DNA from: CAWATZ01 sp963784995
Lineage (GTDB): Bacteria > Planctomycetota > Planctomycetia > Gemmatales > Gemmataceae
NCBI GenBank assembly: GCA_963784995.1
Contig: CAWATZ010000007.1
Span: forward strand, 62,001 to 126,000
Length of the DNA stretch: 64,000 nucleotides
Direction: 5' to 3'
The notes beneath the pieces were generated by a model, which was not told where the DNA came from, did not search any database, and saw nothing but the letters and a program-made list of their open reading frames with translations. Positions 34,777 through 43,888 of the stretch are shown piece by piece (the stretch's first letter is position 1; every line of letters starts with the position of its first letter). A program made the position numbers and the translations under genes.

Positions 34777-34785
34777 TGGTACAAT
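34777..34785 (+). promoter_or_regulatory. Extended -10 element before the NRDE gene
   Basis: TGGTACAAT: TACAAT preceded by TGN, an extended -10. No convincing -35 lies upstream. The start codon is 47 bases further on. Confidence 0.4.
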
Positions 34786-34831
34786 TCCCAAAAGGAAGGC
34801 GAGGATCAATCCGCCGTTGTGGGGAGCCATC

Positions 34832-35614
34832 ATGTGCTTGCTGACCCTGTTCTATCGCGTCGTCGAGGACGCCTCGGTCGTGGTCGGAGCCAATCGCGAG
34901 GAGTATTACGCCCGCGGCGGGGAGCCGCCGCAGGTCCTCGCTGGCCCGCTCCGCAGCGTCGGCGGCCGCGATCCGACCGCGGGCGGCACCTGGCTCGGGG
35001 TCAATGAGCGCGGCGTCCTGATCGCCGTGACCAATCGCCCCCGCTCGCAACCGGTCGCGGAGCCGAGGAGCCGGGGTTTACTGGTCCGGCAATTGCTCGG
35101 CTGCCCGACCGCCGCGGCCGCCGTCGAGCTGGCGACCCGCGAATTGCAGCAGCATCCTTACGCGGGCTGCAATCTCCTCTGCGTCGATGCGGAGCAAGCC
35201 GCGATCATCCACGCCGCCGACTGGTTGCGGGTACGTCCGTTGCCGCCGGGATTGCACGTCCTGGCCAACAGCGACGTCAACGACCCCTGCGATCGCCGGG
35301 TGACGCACGTCCTGAAATGGTTGGGGCAGAGGGTCTATCCGGACTCGGCTGCGTGCGTCGAGGCGCTGCGGCAGGTCTGTGCGCAGCATGAGCCGGATTT
35401 TCCGCCGATCTGCTTCCGTGGTCCGAACAAGGGGACCGTTTCCAGCAGCGTGATCGCATTGCCGGCCGGGGAGAGCGGTGCGGCGATCGACCTGGCACGG
35501 GCCCGGTATCTGCACGCCCAGGGACCGCCGGAGACGACGCCCTACGAGGACGTGTCGGATCTGCTGCGCGGACTGGCGGCAGCAGCCTCACCCGCTTACC
35601 CTTCCTCACCTTGA
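34832..35614 (+). CDS. NRDE/TANGO2-family protein
   Basis: A 260-residue protein; ATG 34832 with GGGGAG 5 bases upstream. It begins directly with the family signature MCLLTLFYRVVEDASVVVGA followed by NREE, where N-R-D/E-E names the family, and Cys2 sits at the position expected of an N-terminal nucleophile. Later segments RDPTAGGTWLGVNERGVLIA and TNRP match the strand pair G-G-T-W-L-G and T-N-R. The C-terminal half (LPPGLHVLANSDVNDPCDRR, KGTVSSSVIALP) is typical. TANGO2 proteins are linked to Golgi, haem and lipid homeostasis in eukaryotes; bacterial roles are unknown. The stop overlaps that of the convergent membrane-protein gene by 9 bases. Confidence 0.85.
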   Translation: MCLLTLFYRVVEDASVVVGANREEYYARGGEPPQVLAGPLRSVGGRDPTAGGTWLGVNERGVLIAVTNRPRSQPVAEPRSRGLLVRQLLGCPTAAAAVELATRELQQHPYAGCNLLCVDAEQAAIIHAADWLRVRPLPPGLHVLANSDVNDPCDRRVTHVLKWLGQRVYPDSAACVEALRQVCAQHEPDFPPICFRGPNKGTVSSSVIALPAGESGAAIDLARARYLHAQGPPETTPYEDVSDLLRGLAAAASPAYPSSP

Positions 35615-36964
35615 GGCGTCCTTCTTTTGCCGCTCGCGCAGTTTGTGTAACCGATCCCGGATGATGTCGCCGCTCCAGTGGTTGTTGTCCGCCTTGCTGA
35701 GCAAGTCGTCCGCTTCGGGCAAGACCAGCAGCAACTGGCACGCGATTTCCACGTCTTCCTCCCACAACCTTCCATGCTGTAACAGATCCCTCAGTCTCTC
35801 CAGGTAGATCGCCCGCACCCAGTCCGCGGTGGGTTGTCCGACCATCGCCTGGCAAGCGGCCAGGATGTCGCGTTGATGTCTGTCGCCCCAGGAGTTCCAG
35901 TACCGGGGCGGCGGCTCCCAGTGGGGTGGGAAGGCCGAGCGTGGGTGGGCCGACATTTCGGCCAGTGCAGTCCCAAGCCGACCCTGCTCGAAACACCGTT
36001 CGACTTGCGAGCGGAGCTGCTGCTCCGGCTGGGTGAAAGGAAGGATCAAGGCCCAAATGCCCAGAGACGCCAGGGCCAGGGCCCACAAGGATGCGCCAGG
36101 ACGCCGAGGTGGGGCTTCGGGGAGAGAACGGACTCGCCAGCTCAACTCGCTCCGGTTCCGTGCCTTGATCGCTAGCAGCACCCAGACCACGAAGGACCAG
36201 CAGCCAAGCTGCAAGATCGCGGCGACTGTTGACTTCAGCAGTCGGTCGCTCGGGGAAAGGCGAAGGCCGCCCATGATGTCGAGGAGCGGCACCGGCAGGA
36301 ATTGCAGCAGAACCACGGCCACAGCGTCCGCAAACAGCATCACAATGCAGCAAGCGCTCCACAGCCGATAACCGAACAGCACGACCAGGACGCGGATCAT
36401 GAGAGCAACGCGCCAGAGGGCAACGAGGCCAAGGGTCCAGAGGTTGGCCTCGGTCGCTTCCAGGGGACTGAGGAAGCGCTCGTAGGGGATGGCGTACAAC
36501 CAGGCCAGCGGAGCCGTCATCCAGAACAAGCCCAGGAAAGCAGGATACGCTTCCCGGAAGGGCGGGCGCCGCTCGCCAAGGAATCGGCCGCCCCAGGCGA
36601 GATAGAACAGGAGAAGGGAGGCCCCCAGCGAGGCTCCCAGAGGCAGCAGCAGATGCCAGGGTTCGCGCAGCAAGTCCTCGCCATCGTATTCCCGGGCAAA
36701 GCCTGCCGACAGCACGAACAGCAAGCCGACCGCCAGCGTCCAGCGGCTGGAAGACAACTCCAGGATGGCCCGGCGGTCGCCCACCAGGAAGCGGAGCAAA
36801 GTCACGATCGTCATTGCCGCCTCTGCTTCCTCGATCACACCAGAGGAGGAGTCGGTTTCTGCCTGCCCTGCCTGCCAGGGATCGGACTTTGGCTCAGAGG
36901 CCAGAAGGAGCCCATCGCTGTCGGAGGAGTGCCAGGGAGGGTCATTTTTCTCTCTGCCTGCCAT
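35606..36964 (-). CDS. Multi-pass membrane protein of unknown function
   Basis: A 452-residue protein. ATG 36964 is used; ATG 36814, just before the first membrane segment (MTIVTLLRFL), is a real alternative because the first 50 residues are polar. About six hydrophobic segments follow: WTLAVGLLFVLSAGFA, WHLLLPLGASLGASLLLFYL, YPAFLGLFWMTAPLAWLYAI, LGLVALWRVALMIRVLVVLF, IVMLFADAVAVVLLQFLPVP and LQLGCWSFVVWVLLAIKA, resembling the YIP1 type of small membrane bundle. After one more hydrophobic helix (LWALALASLGIWALILPF) a soluble, helical C-terminal domain of about 130 residues, rich in Trp and Glu, follows. No catalytic motif is seen. Confidence 0.65.
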   Translation of the reverse strand: MAGREKNDPPWHSSDSDGLLLASEPKSDPWQAGQAETDSSSGVIEEAEAAMTIVTLLRFLVGDRRAILELSSSRWTLAVGLLFVLSAGFAREYDGEDLLREPWHLLLPLGASLGASLLLFYLAWGGRFLGERRPPFREAYPAFLGLFWMTAPLAWLYAIPYERFLSPLEATEANLWTLGLVALWRVALMIRVLVVLFGYRLWSACCIVMLFADAVAVVLLQFLPVPLLDIMGGLRLSPSDRLLKSTVAAILQLGCWSFVVWVLLAIKARNRSELSWRVRSLPEAPPRRPGASLWALALASLGIWALILPFTQPEQQLRSQVERCFEQGRLGTALAEMSAHPRSAFPPHWEPPPRYWNSWGDRHQRDILAACQAMVGQPTADWVRAIYLERLRDLLQHGRLWEEDVEIACQLLLVLPEADDLLSKADNNHWSGDIIRDRLHKLRERQKKDASR

Positions 36965-37278
36965 CCGCCAGGGTATTCGGGACTTGTCGGGCTGTCTCCC
37001 TCTGTCATCTCCTGGCCGCTCTTACCGTGCCTGGGTGAGCGATCAAGGAGCCTCGGTGCCACCACCTGGCGGGGGCGGGGTTGGTTTCGGCAGCACGACC
37101 TGGATGCCCCCGGGGCCGAGGATCGCGACGAAAGGTGCGGGTTGGCTCGCGGCAAGAAGTTCCATGTCGTTGCTCAAGGAGCGATGTGTTTCGGACCTGG
37201 CTTCCTGTCCCCGCTCGTCAATTCCTGGCATTCTCCTCGGCACACGGAACCCTTCTCCTGCTGATGTGCTGCCTGATG
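36965..37278. other. 314-base gap without a confident gene
   Basis: Lies between the LRR protein and the membrane-protein gene, both on the minus strand. A 66-codon minus-strand frame (37043-37243) ends with a Pro/Gly-rich tail (FVAILGPGGIQVVLPKPTPP) and might encode a short peptide, but it lacks a good ribosome-binding site. No palindrome, promoter match or RNA gene was seen. Confidence 0.4.
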
Positions 37279-38325
37279 TCAGTAACTGATCTTGCAGCCA
37301 GGTAACGCCTTCCGCAGTTCCTTCACACCCGCGTCCGTCACTTTGGTACGGTCCAGGAACAGCCTTTTCAGGGACTTTAGCCCTGACAGCTCCTTCAGGC
37401 CCGCGTCCGTCACCTTGGTTTCGTAAAGGAGCAGCGTTTGCAGCGATTTCAGTCTGACCAGCTCCTTCAGACCCACGTCCGTCACCCCGGTGAAGTTCAG
37501 GATCAGCGTCTGCAGCGATTTCAGCTTAATCAGCTCCTTCACGCCCGCATCCGTTACCTGAGTGCCCCCAAGAGACAGCGTTTGCAGCCCCTTCAGCTCG
37601 ATCAGCTCCTTTAGACCCACGTCCGTCACATCGGTGCCCCAAAGGTCCAACCATTGGAGGGACTTCAAGTCAGCGAGTGCCTTCAGACCAGCGTCTGTTA
37701 CCTTGGTGTCCTCCAGGATCAGCGTACGCAGCCCCTTCAGGCCTGACAGCTCCTTCAGGCCAGCGTCCGTCACTTGTGTGTAGCCAAGATATAGCGTTTG
37801 CAGGGACTTCAGCGCGGCCAGTTCCTTCAGGCCCGCATTCGTCACTTTGGTTCTGTCGAGGATCAGCACGTGCAGGGACTTCAGCGCGGCCAGTTCCTTC
37901 AGGCCCACGTCCGTCACTTGTGTGCCGCCAAGAGACAACGTGTGCAAGGACTTCAGCCCAGCAAGCTCCTTCAGGTTTGCATCTGTCACCTCGATCATGC
38001 GACAGGATAGTCCGAACGGCACCTGTGGAATCGGTAGACTCCCCACCATACCTGCTTGCCATTTGGTGAGGCGCAATCCGGGTACGACATCAACCAACCC
38101 TTGCCACTTTGGCCGAAAGTCCATGAAACCAGAGGCGTTCTTCCCTACCCAGCCGATCTCAGCCCCAGCCTCCTGCCACGCCTGCACCACGGCCTGGGGC
38201 AGCGGCCGCGGCTCTTTGGGGTAAGGCGCTGGTGCCGCCAGAAGTCCGCTCCCACCTCCAGCCAGCAGCAACAATGAGGCAACTGCCCCAGCCAATTGGC
38301 TCAGACTCGACATGCGTTGTGTCAT
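37279..38325 (-). CDS. Secreted leucine-rich-repeat protein
   Basis: A 348-residue protein with a signal peptide (LAGAVASLLLLAGGGSGLLA; start ATG 38325, ATG 38313 possible). After a unique region of about 80 residues it has nine nearly regular 24-residue repeats and a final partial one, with consensus VTDAGLKELAGLKSLQTLxL then xxT(K/Q). Repeats 2 and 3 are almost identical, and the DNA shows the same regularity, so copies probably arose by recent internal duplication. The pattern matches the cysteine-free, RNI-like LRRs common in planctomycetes. A binding role outside the cytoplasmic membrane is inferred. It starts just downstream of eutB on the same strand. Confidence 0.82.
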   Translation of the reverse strand: MTQRMSSLSQLAGAVASLLLLAGGGSGLLAAPAPYPKEPRPLPQAVVQAWQEAGAEIGWVGKNASGFMDFRPKWQGLVDVVPGLRLTKWQAGMVGSLPIPQVPFGLSCRMIEVTDANLKELAGLKSLHTLSLGGTQVTDVGLKELAALKSLHVLILDRTKVTNAGLKELAALKSLQTLYLGYTQVTDAGLKELSGLKGLRTLILEDTKVTDAGLKALADLKSLQWLDLWGTDVTDVGLKELIELKGLQTLSLGGTQVTDAGVKELIKLKSLQTLILNFTGVTDVGLKELVRLKSLQTLLLYETKVTDAGLKELSGLKSLKRLFLDRTKVTDAGVKELRKALPGCKISY

Positions 38326-38456
38326 TGCTCACCTCCCCGACCAATTTCTTTGGCGTCTGGAATTGATTCTTCGCTGTTGCTCTTCAAGTCCGCATTGTAA
38401 CGCTGCTGAGGATGCCCCAACAAACGTTTTCCTTGCACCTGGAAGCAGACAAGATG

Positions 38457-39873
38457 CTACCCCACGCTCGCACGTTCCAGCAGGCCCTGGACCCCAAGCA
38501 AGAATCGCTCCCTGGCTGGATCGTGGCCACGCAAGCCTCTCTCCCTGGTAAATCTCCCGCTCCTGCAGCCAGCGCAGAAACTCCGGTGCCGGCGTCAGGC
38601 CAAACAGCTGCCGCATCCCGGCAACGTCGTGGTAGCTGGTGGACTGGTAGTTCAGCATCACGTCATCCGCACAGGGCACTCCCATGAAATAGTTGCAGCC
38701 GGCCGCGGTCAAGAGCATCAGCAGGTTGTCGGCCGAGTTCTGATCCGCCTGGGCGTGGTTGGTGTAGCAAACGTCCACGCCCATCGGCAGACCGAGCAGC
38801 TTGCCCATGAAGTGATCTTCCAGACCCGCCCGGATGATCTGCCGCTCGTCGTACAGGTATTCCGGACCAATGAACCCGACCACGCTGTTGACCAGGAACG
38901 GCCGAAAGACCCGGGCCACCCCGTAGGCCCGCGCTTCCAGCGTCAGCTGATCGACGCCGTGATCAGCGCCCGCCGACAGGGCGCTGCCCTGGCCCGTCTC
39001 GAAGTACGTGACGTTGTCGCCGACCCAGGCCACGTCGCGGCGCTGGTGGCTTTCCTGGACCCGCTGCTGACCCTCGCGCAGCAGCGACAGAGTGATGCCG
39101 AAGCTACTGTTGGCGGCCTGGGTGCCGGCAAGCGACTGGAAAAGCAGGTCGATCGGGGCGCCGCGTTCCAGGCAGGCCAGCTGGGTCGTGACGTGGGCCA
39201 GGCAGCACGCCTGCGTCGGGACCTGGTACGTCTCGATCAGGCGGTCGAGCGAGCGGAGAATGGCGGCGACGGTATCGACCGATTCCGTCGCCGGGTTGAC
39301 GCCGATCACCGCATCGCCGCAGCCCAGGAGCAGGCCATCGACGGCGGCCAGCAGGATGCCGGCCAGGTCGTCGGTGGGATGGTTGGGCTGGATACGCACG
39401 CCCAGCACGCCCTCCTGGCCCAGGGTGTTCCGGCAGCGGCTGACGTTGCGGAACCGGCTCGCGGTCAGCACCAGGTCCTTGTTGCTCATCAGCCGGGCCA
39501 CGGCCGCCGCCACCTCCGGGAGGATGGCCGGCTGCAGCCGCTGCAGCTGCTCGGCGGTGAGCGTGTCGCCCAGCAGCAGTTCGCGCAGCTCGCCGACCGT
39601 CAAGCTCCGGATCTGGGCGAAGGTCTCGTGGTCAAGCGTGTCCAGCAGGAGCCGGGTGACGTCGTCCTGATCGGGGTCGATCAGCGGCCGGGCGACGATC
39701 TCGGCCAGGGGCACGTCGGCCAGCACCAGCTTGGCGGCAACACGCTCGCGCTCGGAACGGGCGGCGATCTCGGCCAGCTGGTCGCCGGATTTCTCCTCGC
39801 TGGCCCGGGCGAAGACTTCTCGCAGGTCGGCAAAGGCAAAGGTCTCGCCGCGAATGGTCGCCTGGTAGCCCAT
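38457..39873 (-). CDS. eutB: Ethanolamine ammonia-lyase large subunit (frame broken near the end)
   Basis: Adenosylcobalamin-dependent cleavage of ethanolamine to acetaldehyde and ammonia. From ATG 39873: GETFAFADLREVFARASEEK, LMSNKDLVLTASRFRNVSRC, GVRIQPNHPTDDLAGILLAA, VIGVNPATESVDTVAAILRS, TQACCLAHVTTQLACLERGA, YFETGQGSALSAGADHGVDQ and GVDVCYTNHAQADQNSADNL, which supply the substrate- and cobalamin-binding sites of EutB. The last part is frameshifted near 38523-38533: the present frame ends in 60 odd residues (to 38329), whereas the next frame gives DPARERFLLGVQGLLERASV and stops at 38457, a normal EutB ending (471 residues with one base removed). No eutC small-subunit gene adjoins. Confidence 0.9.
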
Positions 39874-39946
39874 GTCTGCTGCCCCCGTCTACCCCCATCT
39901 GTCTCCCCATGCTATGCTACGGGAATCGCCTGTTTCGGGAGACGTG

Positions 39947-41200
39947 ATGAACATCTGGTTACTGGCCACGACTGGAGGATACACCCATTGGAGCATTGAT
40001 CTGCTCTTGCTGCTGACGGTGCCGGCCCTGGTGGTGATCAACGGTCTGTTCGTGGCCGCGGAGTTTTCCCTGGTCGCGGTGCGGCGAACCCGCGTCGAGG
40101 AGATGGTGGGGCAAGGGGTCCACGGGGCCCAGGCGGTCGAGACCGCCCTGCAGCACGTCGATCGGGCCATCGCCGCCACGCAGCTGGGCATCACCCTGGC
40201 CAGCATCGGCCTGGGCTTTGCCGGCGAGCCGGCCCTGGCCCGGTTGATCGCCCCGCTGCTGGCCTGGTTCGGCGGCTCCTGGGAGCAGGCGTCGCATACC
40301 ATCGCCTGGGTGCTGGCCTTCTTCCTGATCACGTTCATGCACGTGGTCTTTGGCGAGATGATCCCCAAATCGCTGGCCCTGCAAATCCCGGATCGCACCG
40401 CCCTGTGGATGACCCGGCCGTTGCTGGTGTTCGCCTGGTTCACCCGGCCCCTGACCCTGCTGATGAACGTCACCGCCAACGCCCTGCTCCGCCGGCTCGG
40501 GTTCCGCACTCCGGTCGGCGAGGGCATGGTCCACTCCGTCGAGGAACTGCTGCTGCTGATCGAGGACACCGAGGAGGCCGGCATCCTGGACCCCGACGAG
40601 GCGGACTACATCGAGAACGTGTTTCGGCTGTCCACCAAGACCGTCGGTCAGTGCATGATGCCGCGCGACAAGATGGCCTGTCTGGAACTGAACACGCCGC
40701 CGGACAAGGTGCTGGAGATCGTCCGCAATGGGGCCCATACCCGGATGCCAGTCTATGAGGGGGAACTGGACAACCTTGTCGGCGTCGTCAACACCAAGGA
40801 CCTGTTTTATCTGTTCAGTCTCCAGGGGGTGGTGGTCCTGCACGATGCGTTATATCCGGCGCTCTACCTGGACCCGAGTGAGCCTCTGGACAATGCCTTG
40901 CGGCTGTTCCGCAAGTCGCGCAAGCACATGGCCCTGGTGCGCGACGAGACCAGGAAGATCCTGGGGCTGATCACCCTGGAGGACGTGCTGGAAGAGATCG
41001 TCGGCGACATCGAGGACGAGCACGATCGGCCCACGCCCAAGCTGCCGCCGCGGAAACGGCCGGTGGTGTCTCCGGAAAAAGCCGTGCTGCTGCGCAGCGG
41101 CCTGGTGCCCAGGGTGGGGGGCAATTCCCAGAACGCCCACCGGACCGAGCCCGCGCCGCCGCCGGCCGGGGCCCCACCCGACAAGGGACCGGGGCGGTAG
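39947..41200 (+). CDS. CNNM/CorC-family membrane protein (hemolysin-like, CBS domains)
   Basis: A 417-residue protein; ATG 39947 with GGGAG 5 bases upstream. The N-terminal DUF21/CNNM domain has four membrane segments (LLLLLTVPALVVINGLFVAA with the following EFSLVAVRRTR, TIAWVLAFFLITFMHVVFGE, LLVFAWFTRPLTLLM) and conserved Q-L-G-I-T-L-A-S-I-G-L-G-F and G-E-M-I-P-K-S-L-A signatures. Two CBS domains follow (TVGQCMMPRDKMACLELNTP; ALVRDETRKILGLITLEDVL then EEIVGDIEDE). The usual CorC_HlyC C-terminal domain is missing and replaced by a Pro/Arg-rich tail. Homologues export Mg or other divalent cations under nucleotide control through the CBS pair. Confidence 0.88.
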   Translation: MNIWLLATTGGYTHWSIDLLLLLTVPALVVINGLFVAAEFSLVAVRRTRVEEMVGQGVHGAQAVETALQHVDRAIAATQLGITLASIGLGFAGEPALARLIAPLLAWFGGSWEQASHTIAWVLAFFLITFMHVVFGEMIPKSLALQIPDRTALWMTRPLLVFAWFTRPLTLLMNVTANALLRRLGFRTPVGEGMVHSVEELLLLIEDTEEAGILDPDEADYIENVFRLSTKTVGQCMMPRDKMACLELNTPPDKVLEIVRNGAHTRMPVYEGELDNLVGVVNTKDLFYLFSLQGVVVLHDALYPALYLDPSEPLDNALRLFRKSRKHMALVRDETRKILGLITLEDVLEEIVGDIEDEHDRPTPKLPPRKRPVVSPEKAVLLRSGLVPRVGGNSQNAHRTEPAPPPAGAPPDKGPGR

Positions 41201-41203
41201 GAC

Positions 41204-41276
41204 CGTAGGGTGGGCCGAGCGCAGCGAGGCCCACCGGGGAAGACGGTGGGCCTCGCTGCGCTCGGCCCACCCTACG
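41204..41276. repeat. Perfect inverted repeat (33-bp arms)
   Basis: Arms 41204-41236 and 41244-41276 with the 7-base loop GGGAAGA; the arm reads CGTAGGGTGGGCCGAGCGCA and continues GCGAGGCCCACCG. It starts 3 bases after the CNNM stop and ends 40 bases before the next start. Confidence 0.93.
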
Positions 41277-41315
41277 AATCAAGAACGCCCACCACCTGAG
41301 AGAGGGAGCGATTTC

Positions 41316-42735
41316 ATGAGGTTTGCTGGAGTCGTCGTGGCGGTGCTTACCTGGTTTGGTTCTGGTCTGGCGATGGCCGGTTCCTGGCCGCAGTTCCGGG
41401 GACCGGGCGGCACCGCCGTCGCCGAGGGGGACGCCCGCTTGCCCGCCGAGATCGGTCCGGAAAAGAACGTGATCTGGAAGACCGCTCTGCCGCCCGGGCA
41501 CTCCTCCCCGGTCATCGTTGGCGATCGGATCTACCTGACCGCGGTCCGGGACACGAAACTCCTTACCCTCGCCCTGGATCGGACCAACGGCAAGGTCCTC
41601 TGGGAGGTCGAGGCCCCGCACAAGGGACTGGAGAAGGTCCACGCTGTCGGCAGCCACGCCCAGCCAACGCCGGTCACCGACGGCGACCGGGTGATCAGCT
41701 TCTTTGGCTCGTGTGGGGTGTTCTGTTACGATCCGTCCGGCAAGCAGCTCTGGCATCGGCCGCTGGGGCCGTTCAAGACCGAGTTCGGGGCGGCCAGCTC
41801 GCCGATCCTGGCTGGCGACAAGGTGATCCTCAACCTGGACGTCGATAGCCGACTCGATGCTGCTGGCCCTGGACAAAAAGAGCGGCAAGCTCCTCTGGAA
41901 GACGGATCGCTCGGAGTTCCCGGTCGGCTCCGCCTCGCCGGTGCTGTGGGACAACGCCGGCCGGAAGCAGATCGTCGTGGCCGGGACGCTGCGGCTGGTG
42001 GGCTACGACCTGGAAACGGGCAAGGAAGCGTGGACGGTGCGCGGCATGGCCCGGGCGATGCACATGACGCCCACGGTGGGCCGGGATTCGACGCTCTACG
42101 TCGCCGGCTGGACGGCCGGGGGCGACGCCGGCGACCGCATCACGATGGAGCCGTTCGACGAGGCCCTGGGCAAGCTGGACAAAAACAAGAACGGCACCAT
42201 CGAGGAGGACGAGCTGCCCCCTGGCCCGATCCGGGAGCGCTTTGCCCTGATCGACCGGGACAAGAGCAAGCGGATCGCCCGGACCGAGTGGGATGGGATG
42301 CGCGGCATCTTCGCCCAGGCCATCAACCGGATGATCGCCGTCAAGCCCGGCGGCCAGGGCGACATCACCGAGAGCCACGTCCTGTGGGAGCAAAAGAAGT
42401 ACCTGTCCGTCATCCCCTCGCCGCTGCTGTACCGCAGCCAGCTGTTCCTGATCCGCAACGGCGGCCTGCTGGCGGTCTTTGACTCGAAGACCGGCGAGAA
42501 TAGCAAGCAGGAGCGCGTCGGCGGCACCGGCAATTACTATGCGTCGCCGGTTGGCGGCGACGGCAAGGTCTACGTCTTCAGCCAGCGCGGCGAAGGATCG
42601 GTCTTCAGTGCCGAGGCGGAGCCGAAGCTACTGTCGCGTTCCCGGTTCAACGAGGAGATCTTTGCCACGCCGGCGATCGTCGATGGTCGGATCTACGTCC
42701 GGACGGCGGGCCATCTGTACTGTTTTGGCGAGTGA
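41316..42735 (+). CDS. Secreted PQQ-like beta-propeller protein with EF-hands (frame broken by one base)
   Basis: Signal peptide MRFAGVVVAVLTWFGSGLAM, then SWPQFRGPGGTAVAEGD, the usual opening of planctomycete PQQ-repeat proteins, and propeller blades (KTALPPGHSSPVIVGDRIYL, LALDRTNGKVLWEVEAPHKG). At 41848-41850 one extra base shifts the frame: the expected next blade DSMLLALDKKSGKLLWKTDR is one frame over and continues to the stop at 42735. The second part has an EF-hand pair inserted in the propeller (LDKNKNGTIEEDE; LIDRDKSKRIARTEWD) and closes with IFATPAIVDGRIYVRTAGHL. Restored length 472. Such proteins bind Ca and are not proven quinoprotein enzymes; a scaffold role in the periplasm is likely. 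Confidence 0.85.
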
Positions 42736-42778
42736 GTGGTTCCAGCGGAACGCGGAAGAGGCTCGCGGAGGATCACTC

Positions 42779-43291
42779 GTGCCCACGACCAACAAGCCCT
42801 TGCCACCCATCGGGAAGCTGCTGCGCTCCTGGTGGGCACTGAGCGGCTCCGTCCTTCGGGCCTTCGTGGCCCGGATCGGCCGGCTTGTCAACGTCGCATC
42901 CGACCAGGTGAAGGACACCATCCTGGACATGGATCTGGAGAAATCCGATTCCTCGCCAGGCCGGCCGGGACCGCAACTCCTGCCGGCCCTGGACCCGGAA
43001 CAGTTCGTGACCGCGCTGCGTCCGCGGGTCGAGGATCTGCTTCGCCAGGCGGCGGCGATCGTCAACGAGGATTCCCTGGGCTGCCTGACGGAGATGACCG
43101 AGGAGCGCATCTCGGCGCTGATGCAGGAGCTGGAGCGAGAGGTGCTGGAGCAGGCGTTCCTGCTGCGTCTGGTGGCCGCCGAAACTGCGGTCCCTGCGGA
43201 TCGGGCCCAGTATCGAGCCTGGGCGCGGAAGTACCGCCGCATGGTGGAGGAGACGCCTTCCGAAATCGACTCTCGGGACCCAATTGCGTGA
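42779..43291 (+). CDS. Hypothetical helical protein
   Basis: A 170-residue protein beginning at GTG 42779 (GGAGG 7 bases upstream). It is polar, without signal peptide, membrane segment or cysteine motif. The middle (LDPEQFVTALRPRVEDLLRQ, AAAIVNEDSLGCLTEMTEER) and end (EREVLEQAFLLRLVAAETAV) read as long amphipathic helices. It follows the PQQ-repeat gene by 43 bases and precedes the next gene by 7, so it is probably the second gene of a three-gene unit. No family recognised. Confidence 0.6.
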   Translation: MPTTNKPLPPIGKLLRSWWALSGSVLRAFVARIGRLVNVASDQVKDTILDMDLEKSDSSPGRPGPQLLPALDPEQFVTALRPRVEDLLRQAAAIVNEDSLGCLTEMTEERISALMQELEREVLEQAFLLRLVAAETAVPADRAQYRAWARKYRRMVEETPSEIDSRDPIA

Positions 43292-43298
43292 GGACTCC

Positions 43299-43859
43299 AT
43301 GACCAATCTCGAACTTCCTGACGATCTCGTTGCCTTCTTGAAGGAAGGCCGACAGCTTGAATACAACCCCACCAGGTGTGAGATCGGCCGGGCCACGCTG
43401 TTGCCGCTTGCTCAACTCAAGCTCGAATTGTTCGGTGTGTCCACGCAAAGCTCCGTCGTGGAGAAGGAAGATCCATGCTCCGGGCAGGGGGGGTGCTACC
43501 TCGTGGATGGGGTCAGCCTGCTGGCCAGCTGCCAGGGTTACGATCCGGAGGGCATGCTGCTGTGGCTGCCGCGGGAACGCCGCTACGCAACCTGGGACAG
43601 CAGCCACCTGGGTATCCACGTCTTTCCACCCGAGACGACCTGGCTGGACATTGCGGCGGACCTGCCGGGGTACGTCAACAGGCAGTGGGGGAATTGGACC
43701 CGGGAGCAGACACTGATTCCCTGGCCGCGGTACGTCCACGTCGAGAAAGTCCCAAGGAAAGGCCGCATCCCCCCGGAGGACATCGCAGCCATCAAGGGTT
43801 TGATCGAACGGATCGGTGCGGAGCGGCTCCAGATACTGATCGATCTGCTGGAAGAGTGA
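43299..43859 (+). CDS. Hypothetical protein
   Basis: A 186-residue protein; ATG 43299 with GAGG 5 bases upstream, 7 bases after the previous stop, so co-transcribed. It begins MTNLELPDDLVAFLKEGRQL, has two cysteines around a Gly-rich turn (EDPCSGQGGCYLVDGVSLLA), and an aromatic middle (YATWDSSHLGIHVFPPETTW) suggesting a beta-rich domain of the small, acidic type often found as immunity-like or housekeeping proteins. The C-terminus is a helix (IERIGAERLQILIDLLEE). No function assigned. Confidence 0.6.
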   Translation: MTNLELPDDLVAFLKEGRQLEYNPTRCEIGRATLLPLAQLKLELFGVSTQSSVVEKEDPCSGQGGCYLVDGVSLLASCQGYDPEGMLLWLPRERRYATWDSSHLGIHVFPPETTWLDIAADLPGYVNRQWGNWTREQTLIPWPRYVHVEKVPRKGRIPPEDIAAIKGLIERIGAERLQILIDLLEE

Positions 43860-43888
43860 CCGACCCTGGTGTGCGTTGTGGGCTGGAT

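Noticed and set aside
37043..37243. Short minus-strand frame with Pro/Gly-rich end as a secreted peptide gene
   Set aside because: No signal peptide, weak start and no homology that I recognise; left as a note in the gap description.
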